Positions 1-10,330 of a DNA stretch of 64,000 bases are shown here, piece by piece. The DNA comes from Shinisaurus crocodilurus (lineage: Eukaryota; Chordata; Lepidosauria; Squamata; Shinisauridae), in NCBI GenBank assembly GCA_021292165.1, contig CM037879.1, positions 289,390,272 through 289,454,271 on the forward strand. The letters are read 5' to 3'. The notes below the pieces were generated by a model. It was not told the origin of the DNA and did not search any database. It was given only the letters and a program-made list of their open reading frames with translations. Each line of letters opens with the position of its first letter. Positions within the stretch are counted from its first letter, which is position 1. Made by a program: the position numbers and the translations under genes.

Positions 1-285
1 TCTTATCTTAAGAGACTGATTTAAACTATTTGTCTTTTAATACAGAATTTTAGACCTGCAGGTAAATTTCCCCATCCTCAGTGATACCCAGCTCTGGATA
101 CAACTCCAACTAGACCCAGTATTAGTTTTTTTTTTTCATAGAGTGCTCTTGCACTTCCTCCATGGAAGTTGCACTGTTTGTGAGCATTCTCCTGCTGATT
201 CTTTCCCTAGCAAAAGACAGAATGTCCATCAGCTTTCCGTGATGTGACATTAGCTTGGCCAATGGGGAACAGGTAGCTTTTAGAC

Positions 286-415
286 CAGCCTTACCTAAGC
301 TCGTGCCCTCCTGATCTGTTGGACTACAACTCCCAACATCCCTCAGCCAGCTGGCTGAGGGATGCTGGGAGTTGTAGTCCAGCAGATCAGGGGGGCACCA
401 GGTTGGGGAAGACTG
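286..415. mobile_element. small hAT-type inverted-repeat element, TSD ttttagac
   Basis: A near-perfect hairpin (CTGATCTGTTGGACTACAAC against its complement) is flanked by the same 8 bases, TTTTAGAC, at 278-285 and 416-423. The 8-bp duplication with central TA fits a non-autonomous hAT (Buster-like) element. The same family (CCTGGTGCCCTCCAGATGT arms) recurs throughout the window. Confidence 0.85.
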
Positions 416-423
416 TTTTAGAC

Positions 424-579
424 TATCATACACCTAACTATTAACTTTAATTTCTTTTTTGTTGCGTATATTTTTTTTATTGTGCATATTTTATTATAAT
501 ATGTTTTTATTGTGTATACCTTATATTGTATTTTATTGTATTTTTATTTATTGTTGTAAACTGCCCAGAGAGCTTCAGA

Positions 580-637
<58 letters not shown>

Positions 638-756
638 GTCTTTCTTCTTTATTAGCAGTGGTGTTCATCGTACTGTTATGCTTCCTATTGTGGTACGTTT
701 ACAGAGGACAACGGTAAATTTTGTTTCATTTCTTTTTAACATAATAACCATGTCGC
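424..756. repeat. AT-rich LINE tail with (AAT)n microsatellite
   Basis: The stretch ending AACTGCCCAGAGAGCTTCAG resembles the 3' tail of L2-type LINEs and runs into an (AAT)n array at 583-637. No gene seen. Confidence 0.6.
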
Positions 757-890
757 CCAGTATTGCGGAGACTGACCGGAGGAGGCTCTCCCGGGTTTCA
801 GGCAGGAGTCTTTCTCAGCCCTGCCTGGAGACGGCAGAAATCGAACCCGGGGCCCTCTCCATGCAAAGCCTCTGCTCTGCTGCTGAGCTA
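757..890 (-). repeat. tRNA-derived SINE fragment
   Basis: Read on the minus strand, it starts like TAGCTCAGCAGCAGAGCAGA (A box) followed by GGGTTCGATTTC (B box), the layout of a tRNA-derived promoter. The same family recurs at 5690-5757, 51640-51679 and 56520-56620. Confidence 0.7.
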
Positions 891-895
891 TTATT

Positions 896-2520
896 TATTT
901 ATTTAATGTTTTTATTCACCGCCCATCAGCCAAAAGGCTCCCTGGGCGGTTTATAAAACAAAGCAACACTAAAACAAAATCATCAACAACAATAATAATA
1001 AAAACCCACAGACATATTACCAAGCAGCCAAAATAAATTCAGTCCAGGGGTACAGTGGCGATAATAAAATGAATAAAATGAAACCATTAAAATGTTGGGC
1101 AAATAAAAAGGTCTTCACCTGGCGTCTGAAAGAGTAGGCACCAAGCACACCTCTTTGGGGAGCTGATTCCACAGATGGGGTGCCACAACTGAGAAGGCCC
1201 TTCCCCCTAGTAGCCACCCTCCTAGCTTCTTTTGGAGGGGGCACTCTGAGAAGGGCCTCCGAAGAAGATCTCAGGATTTGGGCAGGCATGTGTGGGACGA
1301 GGCGTTCCTTCAGATAACCTGGCCCCAAACCGTTTAGGGCTTTAAATGTTAATGTAAGCACTTTGAATCAGGCCTGGACTTCAATTAGTAACCAATGTAA
1401 ATCGTAGAGGACTGGTGTAATATGTTATTGTCGGCCAGTTCCTGTTAGCAGCCTCGCTGCCCTGTTTTGAACCAGTTGAAGTCTCCGGACCGTTTTCAAA
1501 GGCAGCCCCACATAGAGCGCATTACAGTAGTCCAAACGAGAGGTTACCAGAGCGTGGATCACCGTTACTAGGCTCTGCCTTTCCAGATAGAGTCGTAGTT
1601 GGTAAATCAGCCTAAGCTGATAAAAGGCGCTCCTTGTCACCGAGTCCACTTGTGACTCCAGTGACAGTTCGGAGTCCAGGAGCGCCCCCAAACTACGAAC
1701 CCTGTCCTTTAGGGAGAGTGCAACCCTGGCTAGGACAGGTTGAATATCATCCAGACAGATGATCCGCCCACAAACAGCACCTCCGTCTTGTCTGGATTGG
1801 GCCTCAATTTATTGGCCCTCATCCAGTCCATTACAAGGCCCAGACACTGATTCAAAACAGCCACTGCCTCACCTGAGTTTGACGAAAAAGAGAGGTAGAG
1901 CTGAGTGTCATCCGCATATTGGTGACACTTCAGCCCAAACCTCCGGGTGACCTCTCCCAGCGGTTTCATGTAGATGTTAAAAAGCATGGGGGATAAAATG
2001 GAGCCCTGCTGCGGTACCTCATGGCGTCATTGCCACGGCGCAGAGCAATAATAATCCCCCAGCACCACCCCTCTGGAATCGGCTGGCCAAGTAGGAGCAA
2101 AACCACTGCAAAGCAGTGCCTCCAACTCCCAAACCTGCCGGCCTATCCAGAAGGATACCATGGTGGTCGATGGTATCGAATGCCGCTGAGAGAGATCAAT
2201 GTGAATCAACAAGGTCGCACTCCCCCTGTCTCTCTCCCGGTAAAGGTCATCCCACAGGGTGACCAAGGCAGTTTCTGTTCCAAAACCTGGCCTGAAGCCC
2301 GACTGAAATGGATCTAGATCAGGGGCTCTCCAACCTTTGGTCCCCAGATGTTGCTGGACTACAGCTCCCAGAATCCCTTGCCATTAGCCATGCTGGCTGG
2401 GTATGCTGGGAGCTGTAGGCCAGCAACATCTGGGGACCCAAGGCTGGAGAGCCCCTGATCTAGATAATCCGTTTCCTCCAAGAGAACTTGGAGCTGCTCA
2501 AACACCTTGCCTAGGAAGGT
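896..2520 (-). mobile_element. L2-type LINE, reverse transcriptase remnant
   Basis: Minus-strand fragments read as reverse transcriptase in several frames: PFQSGFRPGFGTETALVTLW, CHQYADDTQLYLSF, NKLRPNPDKTEVLF, SRLDYCNALYVGLPLKTVRR and FKALNGLGPGYLKERL. The YADD box is catalytic. Frameshifts and stops make it dead. A small hAT element is inserted at 2320. Confidence 0.85.
2320..2457. mobile_element. small hAT element inserted in L2, TSD atctagat
   Basis: Inverted ends CAGGGGCTCTCCAACC / GAGAGCCCCTG enclose a hairpin. The 8-bp flanks are identical (ATCTAGAT at 2312-2319 and 2458-2465). The L2 open frame continues on the other side, so this is a clean insertion. Confidence 0.92.
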
Positions 2521-3045
2521 CCCCTTCTTCCCATGGAGAGTGAGCGTTGCAGAGTGGGGGGGTCACAGCACATGGTGAGGGGAGGGTTAACCCTTCCCTC
2601 TCCAGCTACAGCTCCCCACCGCACCCGTGCCGCAACTGGGCATTTTTAAAAAAGCCTCCACCGGTGCCAGTTGCCCTTTTAAAAATAGATTGATCGCCAT
2701 ACTGGCGGGCGGTGATTTTCAAGATGGTCGCGGCGCGAGGGGAAATTTAACCCTCCGCTCCCAAGTTGTGATCACACAAGGCATATGTGTGTGTGAGTGG
2801 GGGGTGAGTAAGGGGGGTGTGGTGGGAGAGAGGTGGGGAGGTCGTGGACCCCCGTTTTAAAGGCAAGGACCAGCACCTGCAATGGAGCCTGGAAAGCAAT
2901 GGACAGCCAGTGAAGGTCAGACAAGACCCAGGATCAGATGCTTTGGCTAACCCGTCCCTGACATCAGTTTGCAGTAGCGTTTCAGATGGATGGAAGTTTC
3001 TGGATTTTTTCAAGGACAGCTTCACGCGTAGAGTGTCGAATGTCA

Positions 3046-3048
<3 letters not shown>
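2521..3048. other. no gene recognised; short L2-like piece
   Basis: About 530 bp. The stretch around 2868-2915 (AAAGCAATGGACAGCCAGTG) resembles L2 3' UTR. The rest is not recognised. Confidence 0.4.

Positions 3049-3097
<49 letters not shown>
3049..3097. repeat. (TG)n(AG)n microsatellite
   Basis: Uninterrupted TG dinucleotides followed directly by AG dinucleotides. Confidence 0.97.
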
Positions 3098-3098
<1 letters not shown>

Positions 3099-3114
3099 TA
3101 TATATAGTTAGAAT

Positions 3115-3705
3115 CAGGGATGTTGAAGAGTCCTTGGTCTCGAGTCACGAGTCGAGTCACGAGTCTTTGGACCCAAGTCTCGAGTCCGAGTCCTTGGTCC
3201 AAAATGGTGACTCACGAGTCAGTCCCAAAGCTGACTCCACAAGTCCCTATTAAAATCAATGCGGGGGGGGGGGGTTCCCAACAAAATAAGGCTACTTCAG
3301 ATGTGTGGCTTAAATAAAGTCTAGGCACAAGTGTGCCTTTTTATTTCAAAACTCTGCCACTGATTTTCAGCCGCAGGGGGACGGAGGGACTCTCCAGCGC
3401 GGGGCAACCCCCCACAACAGTACATCAATCAAAATAAATCTCGACACACTGTTGGGGCTGCGCTCCTGGTAGCCGTCCATAGTGGCTGAGCAGCGGCGCA
3501 CCTCGCTTCCATGCGCTCTTTGCCGGCGATCGCTCTTCTCTCCACTCCTGGCACAGCCCAGGGATGTTGAAGATTCCTTGGTCTCATGTCCCGAGTCGAG
3601 TCTCGAGTCCTATTAAAAATATATTGGACTCAAGTGGGACTCGAGTCAGAGGGGGGACTCAGTCCGACTCACGAGTCGAGTCCTGGAGTCCAAGTCCCCA
3701 TCCCT
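3115..3705. repeat. ACTCGAGT-palindrome-rich repeat, two arms
   Basis: Two similar blocks (3115-3260 and 3559-3705) each begin AGGGATGTTGAAGA and are full of short self-complementary words such as ACTCGAGT and GACTCACGAGTC. The outer ends are CAGGGATG and CATCCCT, with TTAGAAT on both outer sides, which hints at one inserted element of about 590 bp. The middle is GC-rich and unrecognised. Confidence 0.6.
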
Positions 3706-3917
3706 TAGAATAGATATTAATACAAGCAAAGTCTGGAAATAGGTATGGTTGAGAAAAGGAAGGTAACGAAACAGGGCGTTATTTCATGTTTGGGGTTGTT
3801 GTTTCTGGTCTTATAAAAAAATAGTAAAACCAAACTCGCCGTCTAAACTCCCTTGAGTGGTGCTGCCAATTTTCTCGGCGTGTTGAGCCCTCATCCTCAC
3901 ACCAGAACTCATGAATG

Positions 3918-4394
3918 CGACAACGATGTTCACTAAGTCTGTTATAAGCATCTGCTATATCGGTTACATTTTTACTGCTCCAGAGTCTCTCGCCAACAGC
4001 ACTTGCCCGAGGCCAGAGTCTTGGGGTGAGATTAGTTGCATCCACATACCGGTATTCTCCCCAGAGGCAAGCTTCTTCACCAAGCACCAACTCTTTCTGT
4101 GATTTGCACCCAAGGAAGTTTAGCGGTTCGACACTGTAGTATTTCTTCCAGTCCTGGCCATAACTAATGTGGTCTAGGTACCAGGGTGCTGCCAGGATTG
4201 CCTGGTGCCCTTCTTTTGTTACTTTTCTTAGTTTTTCTTGATACATGTTCCCCATCCACACTTCAACTAGTGCGTCTGGTTGTATCTGCACTCCATTATC
4301 AAAGACTTCCTGCCAGACTATGGATTTCTTGTTAAGAGAAGACACCATGTCCAATATTTTCTCAATATAATAGGATTCCAGTTTAGAATAGCTA
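3918..4394 (-). pseudogene. HEXB: beta-hexosaminidase beta (HEXB) processed copy, 5'-truncated
   Basis: HEXB is the lysosomal hexosaminidase beta subunit. The minus strand carries about 155 codons of its C-terminal catalytic domain with no intron: [66 protein letters not shown] and [18 protein letters not shown], ending at RLSEHRC. The parent gene has several introns here, so this is a retrocopy. Homology starts abruptly at 4394 and is lost after 3918, where HEXB should continue about 25 residues. There is a two-residue insertion ([10 protein letters not shown] instead of GEYVDATN) and GGEAC has become GEEAC. No stop lies inside the homologous part, so it may be young. No poly(A) tail was found. 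Confidence 0.85.
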
Positions 4395-5689
4395 AATCAT
4401 GAATGTGCTTTTGATCTACAGGAGACGGACAGGGGTTCCGCTTGTGGAAGGGACCTCATTCGCTCTCATGCCATCAGAAGGAAGCAACTGGATGACCCCA
4501 TCAGCCAGCGACCAGGGGAATCCGGGAGCCGGTGACGAAGGGGCTCCCATGTTATCACCACACGACGGCGGCGGCACCTCCACCGGCTGAACTGTACTGC
4601 TCGGCAAACAACAAACAAAAAACCCAAGACATCCTCAAAACATGGAGACAGGGAAGCCATCTTAGGAGACTAGAGGAATAGCAGAGCAGTAAGTGGCCAG
4701 ATAGCTGATGCTCAGCACTGGATTCAGGCGGTTTGCCATCGCGAAGCATTTGAAAGGAGTTTGTGAGAGTTGATCTCCGAACCTTACAACTGTCGCTGCT
4801 CTGGCTTTTCCGTTCCCTTGCCTGTGTTGAGAACAAAGTGGATGCATCGGTAGGAGAACTCCTACTTCTCTCCTGGCCTGTCCCTGGGCAATTCTTCTTT
4901 GGAAGGATGGCTTGTTTTCAAAGTGAGGGAAAGTGCAAGAAGCAGAGCGAGGGAGAACACATGAAATTGGGAGTTGGAAACACCGGAGAACCACTTCCTC
5001 CAACGCTCAGAAGAAGCGCACCGCATCTGAAGAAGAGGAGGCGGTGGGGAAGCGATTGAAGAGGGCAGGAACCTTCACTTGGATCCGTTTGCAGCTTTGG
5101 AAAGTGAAAGGTGAGCTGAAATATACCCCACTGCTGGGTTTATTTATGTGCAGTCCTTAAAGTTCCCACCTCCAGAGCCATGGGGGGGGAGGGGCACTCT
5201 ACCTTTTAGGAGTTGCATAGAGGAAGGGAGGCGGTTCAGGAATTTCAGCTCAACATCCAGAGGTAAGGAAAAACTACGCCAACTAAAATGCCCTTTTCTG
5301 CACGACTTTGACCATCCAGAGGGCTAGCTGTGTTTGTCTATTGCAGCAGGTATAAATAAGTGTTATGGCACCTTTCAGATTTGTTTCGGCATCAGCTTTC
5401 CATGGATTATACTAGAGCCCATTTTATCAGACACATGTAGAGCTTCAGTTGCCATGTTATATCTAGAGAGAGAGACTGATATTGTAAATGGCAGAGGGCC
5501 AAAAGTCCATGACCTGTTATACAACCTGTGACATTTCTATGTATCCCTGTAGAGCCTCTGCCTGTTAAACTGCTCTGATGTCTTAATATATCATCAGTAA
5601 CGTACAGCGGGGGCAAACAGAGTTCAGGCTTGTGGGGTGTACTTTGTTTTTTGATTAGGGTTCACATAAGGGTCTTTCGCAGCCCTATC
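4395..5689. other. no gene recognised; one possible exon
   Basis: Moderately GC-rich. A plus-strand frame at about 4933-5109 encodes a basic/acidic stretch (KKRTASEEEEAVGKRLKRAG) and is followed by AAAGGTGAGC, a good splice donor. I do not recognise it, so it may be chance. Confidence 0.25.
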
Positions 5690-5757
5690 TGGAGCTGCCA
5701 GGGATTGAACTTGGGACCTTTTGCATGCAAAGCAAGCGCTCCCCCCACCGAGCAATG
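5690..5757 (-). repeat. tRNA-derived SINE fragment
   Basis: Minus strand shows the A-box-like part, TTGCTTTGCATGCAAAAGGT, and the B-box-like part, GTTCAATCCCTGG. It directly precedes a CR1 LINE. Confidence 0.65.
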
Positions 5758-7317
5758 CAATGTGGCTGCAAAGAAGGCAAATGCTATTTTGGGCTGCATT
5801 AATAGAAGTATAGCTTCCAAATCACGTGAAGTGATAATTCCCCTTTACTCGGCACTGGTTAGGCCTCATCTTGAGTACTGCGTCCAGTTCTGGGCACCAC
5901 ACTTTAAGAAGGACGTAGACAAACTGGAGAGGGTTCAGAGGAGGGCAACAAGGATGATAAAGGGACTGGAAACAAGGCCCTATGACAGTGATGGCGAACC
6001 TATGGCACGGGTGCCACAGCTGGCACTCAGGGACCTCTCTATGGGCACTCAAGCCATTGGTCACCAGATCGCGAAAAGACTGTCCCCTTCTGCAAAACAC
6101 TAATGATCTTGTTCTTTCTCACAGTGTGGAACAGAATGATTCTATTCTAGAATTCCTGTTACAGAATTCTTTTCTACATTGTTATCACATTTAAAAGATT
6201 TTGAAGAATGATGCACAGAGCATGGCTTGGATGTAAAGCCCTAACAGTTGACCTGAGTGCTGCATGTGTTGCTCTCAAACTAACGGAGTATGAGCCAAGG
6301 TTTGACAAATTATCAGCATGCATGCAATAGCAAAAATCACATTAATTGTGCAAAAGCATGCCCAATGCAAACTTTTACCTAATGCAGTGTTTGCAGTCCA
6401 AGACTAAAGTGTTTAAAATGTGTTAAGCACGTTTGGTTTTCTTGTTTATCTTGCTCATCCTAGTACAGGTTGACTTTTACTTTTACTAATCCGACACCTG
6501 TAGAAGCAGGGAAATGACCCGGGGTAAAGCTTGCCCCATACAATTTCAGTCTGGTATATAATCATATTACAAGTTGAGAATCCCTTATCCAAAAATACAT
6601 GTGCCTACCGTAATTATTTTTAAAGTTTGTATAAATTCCCTTCAGGCTATGTGTACAATGTAGTACTATAATAATTTTTTGAGTTGATTTTTTTTTCAAC
6701 AAAAAACTGTTTGTATCATTGAAAGCTCTGTTATTGTGTTTTTCTTTTAAGACAAAAGATGTTAATTAGTTCGGACAACTGTATGAGTTGTTTTTCTAAA
6801 ACTAAAACCTCGGTATTCAGGTTTAATTGCAGCGTTGGCACTTTGAAATAAATAAGTTGGTTTTGTGTTGCAGTTTGGGCACTCGGGCTCAAAAAGGTTC
6901 GCCATCACTGCCCTATGAGGAGAGACTGAAGGAACTGGCCAATGTTTAGCCTTCAGAAGAGGAGACTGAGGGGAGATATGATCGCACTCTTCCAGTACTT
7001 GAAGGGTTGTCACACAGAGGAGGGCCAGGATCTCTTCTCGATCATCCCAGGTTGCAGGACACGGAATCATGGGCTCAAGTTACAGGAACCCAGATTCCAC
7101 CTAAACATCAGGAAACATTTCCTGACTGTCAGAGCAATAAGACAATGGAACCAACTACCTGGGGAGGTGGTGGGCTCTCCCAATCTGGAGGCATTCAAGG
7201 TGAAGCTGGACAGCCATCTGTCCGGGATGCTTTGACCTGGATTCCTGCATTGAGTGTGGGGTTGGACTCGATGGCCTGGTAGGCCCCTTCCAACTCTACT
7301 TTTCTATGATTCTATGA
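5757..7317 (+). mobile_element. CR1 LINE 3' part, split by a hAT element
   Basis: Encodes the C-terminal part of CR1 reverse transcriptase: [40 protein letters not shown], then after the insertion [36 protein letters not shown]. It ends in the typical CR1 3' repeat TCTATGATTCTATGA at 7304-7317. The coding frame is interrupted at 5986-6910 by a hAT-type element. Confidence 0.92.
5986..6910 (+). mobile_element. 0.92-kb non-autonomous hAT element (OC1-like), copy A
   Basis: Ends are CAGTGATGGCGAACC and GGTTCGCCATCACTG, flanked by CCCTATGA at 5978-5985 and 6911-6918. It sits in the CR1 coding frame, which resumes after one duplication. The ends resemble, from memory, the OC1 (OposCharlie1) hAT family known for horizontal transfer among tetrapods. 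No transposase frame is visible. Confidence 0.9.
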
Positions 7318-7399
7318 GCCGTGGCACCTCCCTTTAAAACTACCATTAGTCATTTTACTGAATGCTATCAGGGCCGAAAGGTGATTCATAAATGTGTAA

Positions 7400-7636
7400 A
7401 TAAATTAATTAAATAAATAATATAATATAATATAATATATAATCTTTGAATCCATTTTTTTCCTTTATTGGTACAAATATAGGTTTCCTCATAAAATACA
7501 AATATCAGACCATTTAAAAACAACTAAGGGCACAATCGTATGCATGTTTAGACAGAAAAAAAGTCCTACAGCTCCCAGCATGCCCCAGCCAGCTATAGGA
7601 CTTTTTTCTGTCTAAACATGCATACGATTGTGCCCT
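7400..7636. repeat. first copy of a local direct duplication (with hairpin element)
   Basis: About 215 bp, from the AT-rich run through TTTGAATCCATTTTT, ACAAATATAGGTTTCCTC and a hairpin element (GTTTAGACAGAAAAAAAGTC arms). It is repeated almost base for base at 8056-8277. Confidence 0.9.
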
Positions 7637-7655
7637 AAGATTATATCCCCTAAAA

Positions 7656-7790
7656 CAGAGGTAGGCAACCTGGTGCCTTCCAGTTGTTTTGGACTACAAC
7701 TCCCAGAATCCCTGACCATTGGTCATGTGACTGGGGCTTATGGGAGTTGTAGTCCAAAATATCTGGAGGGCACAAGGTTGCCTCCCCCTG
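7656..7790. mobile_element. small hAT element, TSD ccctaaaa/ccctaaac
   Basis: Ends CAGAGGTAGGCAACC / GGTTGCCTCCCCCTG with a TTGGACTACAACTCCCA hairpin. The 8-bp flanks differ at one base. Confidence 0.8.
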
Positions 7791-8055
7791 CCCTAAACAG
7801 TCTTTGCTATTACAAAAGGGAGCATTGCTGAGTTCATTTTCTTACTAAGACTTACTATTGAACTGTCTGGTACAGGCCAATGATATCAGGGAAGCTACCC
7901 AGCTCCCAAATCAGAGCATGTTTATACAGTTTCCAAAATGTTGTTTCTTCTTAATCATCATCATCATCATCATTATCTACTGTCCGATATATTTTTGCAC
8001 TTGCAGTTTTAACTTCTAAAGAATTCCTGAGGGATTAAAACATACAAATCAGGCA

Positions 8056-8277
8056 TAAATTAATTAAATAATATAATATAATATATAATCTTTGAATCCA
8101 TTTTTTTTCCTTTATTGGTACAAATATAGGTTTCCTCATAAAATACAAATATCAGACCATTTAAAAACAACTAAGGGCACAATCGTATGCATGTTTAGAC
8201 AGAAAAAAAGTCCTACAGCTCCCAGCATGCCCCAGCCAGCTATAGGACTTTTTTCTGTCTAAACATGCATAGGATTG
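8056..8277. repeat. second copy of the 7.4-kb duplication
   Basis: Near-identical to 7400-7620, about 655 bp downstream and in the same orientation. Followed at 8281-8335 by a 27-bp unit (CTTTCAAGCTTGGTTAATTT) present twice in tandem. Confidence 0.9.
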
Positions 8278-8335
8278 TTTAGACATCTTTCAAGCTTGGT
8301 TAATTTTATATATCTTTCAAGCTTGGTTAATTTTG

Positions 8336-9122
8336 AATCATATCTTTAGAATCCTATTCCTTACTCAAAACTTACTAAAGGTGCAATCCTATGCAAGTTT
8401 TTCTCCTGTCTAAACTTGCACAGTGAGTATACAAATCTTTCTAAACAGCTATATATCAAACCTTTTGAAGTACGTGCCATGATACAATATTGTCTGCTTA
8501 GGTGTGATGAGTGAAAACTTCAGATACGCTTTTTATCCTTGGATAATAAAATAACAATGCTTCACATCCTAGCACTCTTTAAATAACTCTTGATCCTTGC
8601 CATGAAATCTTGCAGTCCTTTGTTCTTTAAATAATGTCCTAAGCAATGGTTTTTAACTTCAACATTATCCACACCGCCTGGCAAGTTGGCTTTCATAAAT
8701 TACACAGAATTGTGAGCTTTTTGTTTACCTTCCAGTTGACAGCTAGACGACTGACATCTGTCAATTGTTGGCAATTTAGCCTATATGCAGTCTTGCCTCA
8801 TCAATCTGTTACCATTTGGCAGCTGAAACTGACAAGGGCATTGACCAGGCAAGAGTACAGTGTCAGAAAGTGCTTGCGCAACTGCAAAGGCCGACAAAGA
8901 AAAATGAAAAAGATAAAATTCCTGGGGCCGAAAAAATTAAAAGGTGGCGAGCCAGCGATGGTCACTCCAAAGTGCCGCTTGGTCATCGGAGGAGGGGCTG
9001 TCACTGGTGGCGGCACGGGCGAGTTCTTCGCGAAGAGCAGCAAGGGGTTTTTTCCACTCTTGCCGAGTGGCTCGCTAAACTATCCCTGTAACCCACAATG
9101 AAATTGCTCTGCCGGGTTCGGA
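8336..9122. other. no gene recognised
   Basis: A short hairpin element (GGTGCAATCCTATGCAAGTT) lies at 8380-8422. The remainder, including overlapping open frames at 8646-9101, resembles nothing I know. Confidence 0.3.
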
Positions 9123-9781
9123 TGTCATGCCCTACCCAGAGGAGGATTCTCCGGATGAAGAAGAGGAGGGAGAGAGGCAGCATAATGGGCCCCAGCCAGA
9201 GCCAGGCGAGGAACTATCGGCTTCGGTTGACAGCCCTCCCCTGGAGCCATCAGAAGAGCAACCTGGCCCTTCCTGTGCCGTGCCTGAACTCCCCCAAATG
9301 CAAGAATCAGAGCCTGAGAGAATTCATCCCTCTGAACAGCGTAGGCTCAGACGCAAGCAGCAAAAGAACAAAGGGAAGCTCCAGCATGGGGCCTCCCTTA
9401 AAAGTAACATGCTGACCTAATTAACCAGCTGTGCTGATTAGCAACCTACTGTAAATTGGCCCAGCTGAGGTCAGCCTGTCGCCGCAGACAACATGTTCTA
9501 ACCTTCGTGCTTCGCCTTGTTACACCGGACCAGACAGATTCCTAAACTCTTGGCTGCTTTCTTGGACTTTGCTTTCGGACACCCCCTGACTGGCCTCGAT
9601 GCTTGATACAACTGACTCCTGTGAACTGAACTCTAGAACGCCTTGACCTCGCCTCTGCTCTCTCCTGCTAAGTATACCGGAACTCTTGCGTAAGACTCTG
9701 GACTGACCTGGTTTCTCTCTTTGTTATCCCCGAAACTATCTGAGCCGTGACCGGGGCACTTGCAGGCCTGGGAGCAGGACA
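9123..9781 (+). mobile_element. solo LTR with acidic open frame
   Basis: Begins TGTCATG and ends AGGACA, with near-matching 5-bp flanks (TCGGA at 9118-9122, TTGGA at 9782-9786). The first 300 bp read as an acidic frame (PYPEEDSPDEEEEGE, then PSEQRRLRRKQQKNK). The second half is CT-rich, like an LTR leader. I infer a solo LTR of an endogenous retroelement; the coding potential may be incidental. Confidence 0.6.
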
Positions 9782-9825
9782 TTGGATGACACCGCAACCC
9801 ACCGTGGGTCCAACAACCCCTAGAA

Positions 9826-10330
9826 CAAGCCATGGTTTGTCCGGGTGACTTGTTGCCCAAAAACAAGCCACCGTGTGCGAAGCGGTCTGGGTTCAGACGA
9901 CACGGCAACCCACCATGGCTAGTTACCTACAATGGGTTGCTGTGTTGTGTCAACCCAGTCAATGGCTGGGTTCAGAAAACACGATAACCCACACCATTCT
10001 AAAAGGTTGAAATGCCTCTCCTGAGACTTAGTTACTGACATGGGTTTGGGCAACGTGATAACTCACACTCAAGAATTGAGTCTGGCTTGAGTGTGGATTG
10101 TTGTTGAGCTGTGGGTTGTTGAAATTGTGGGTGTTGCCTGAACCCAGCCAAAATAACAAACCATGGTGAACAACCCACAGTTCACAACCCAACAACAAGC
10201 CATGGCTTCTCTTCATGGGTTGTTTGTGGTTAACAAGCCATGCTTGTTAGCACAGCTGGGTTCAGACAACAGGATAACCCGTGGTTCTACAACAACCCAC
10301 ACTCGACCCAACAATCGGTGGTCGGGGGAA
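9826..10330. repeat. palindromic AACCCA-rich element cluster
   Basis: Repeated words GGTTCAGACAACACGATAAC, AACCCACA and CAAGCCATGG occur in both orientations and can fold into long hairpins. The same family is seen at 58351-58618 and 61716-61780. Confidence 0.65.
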
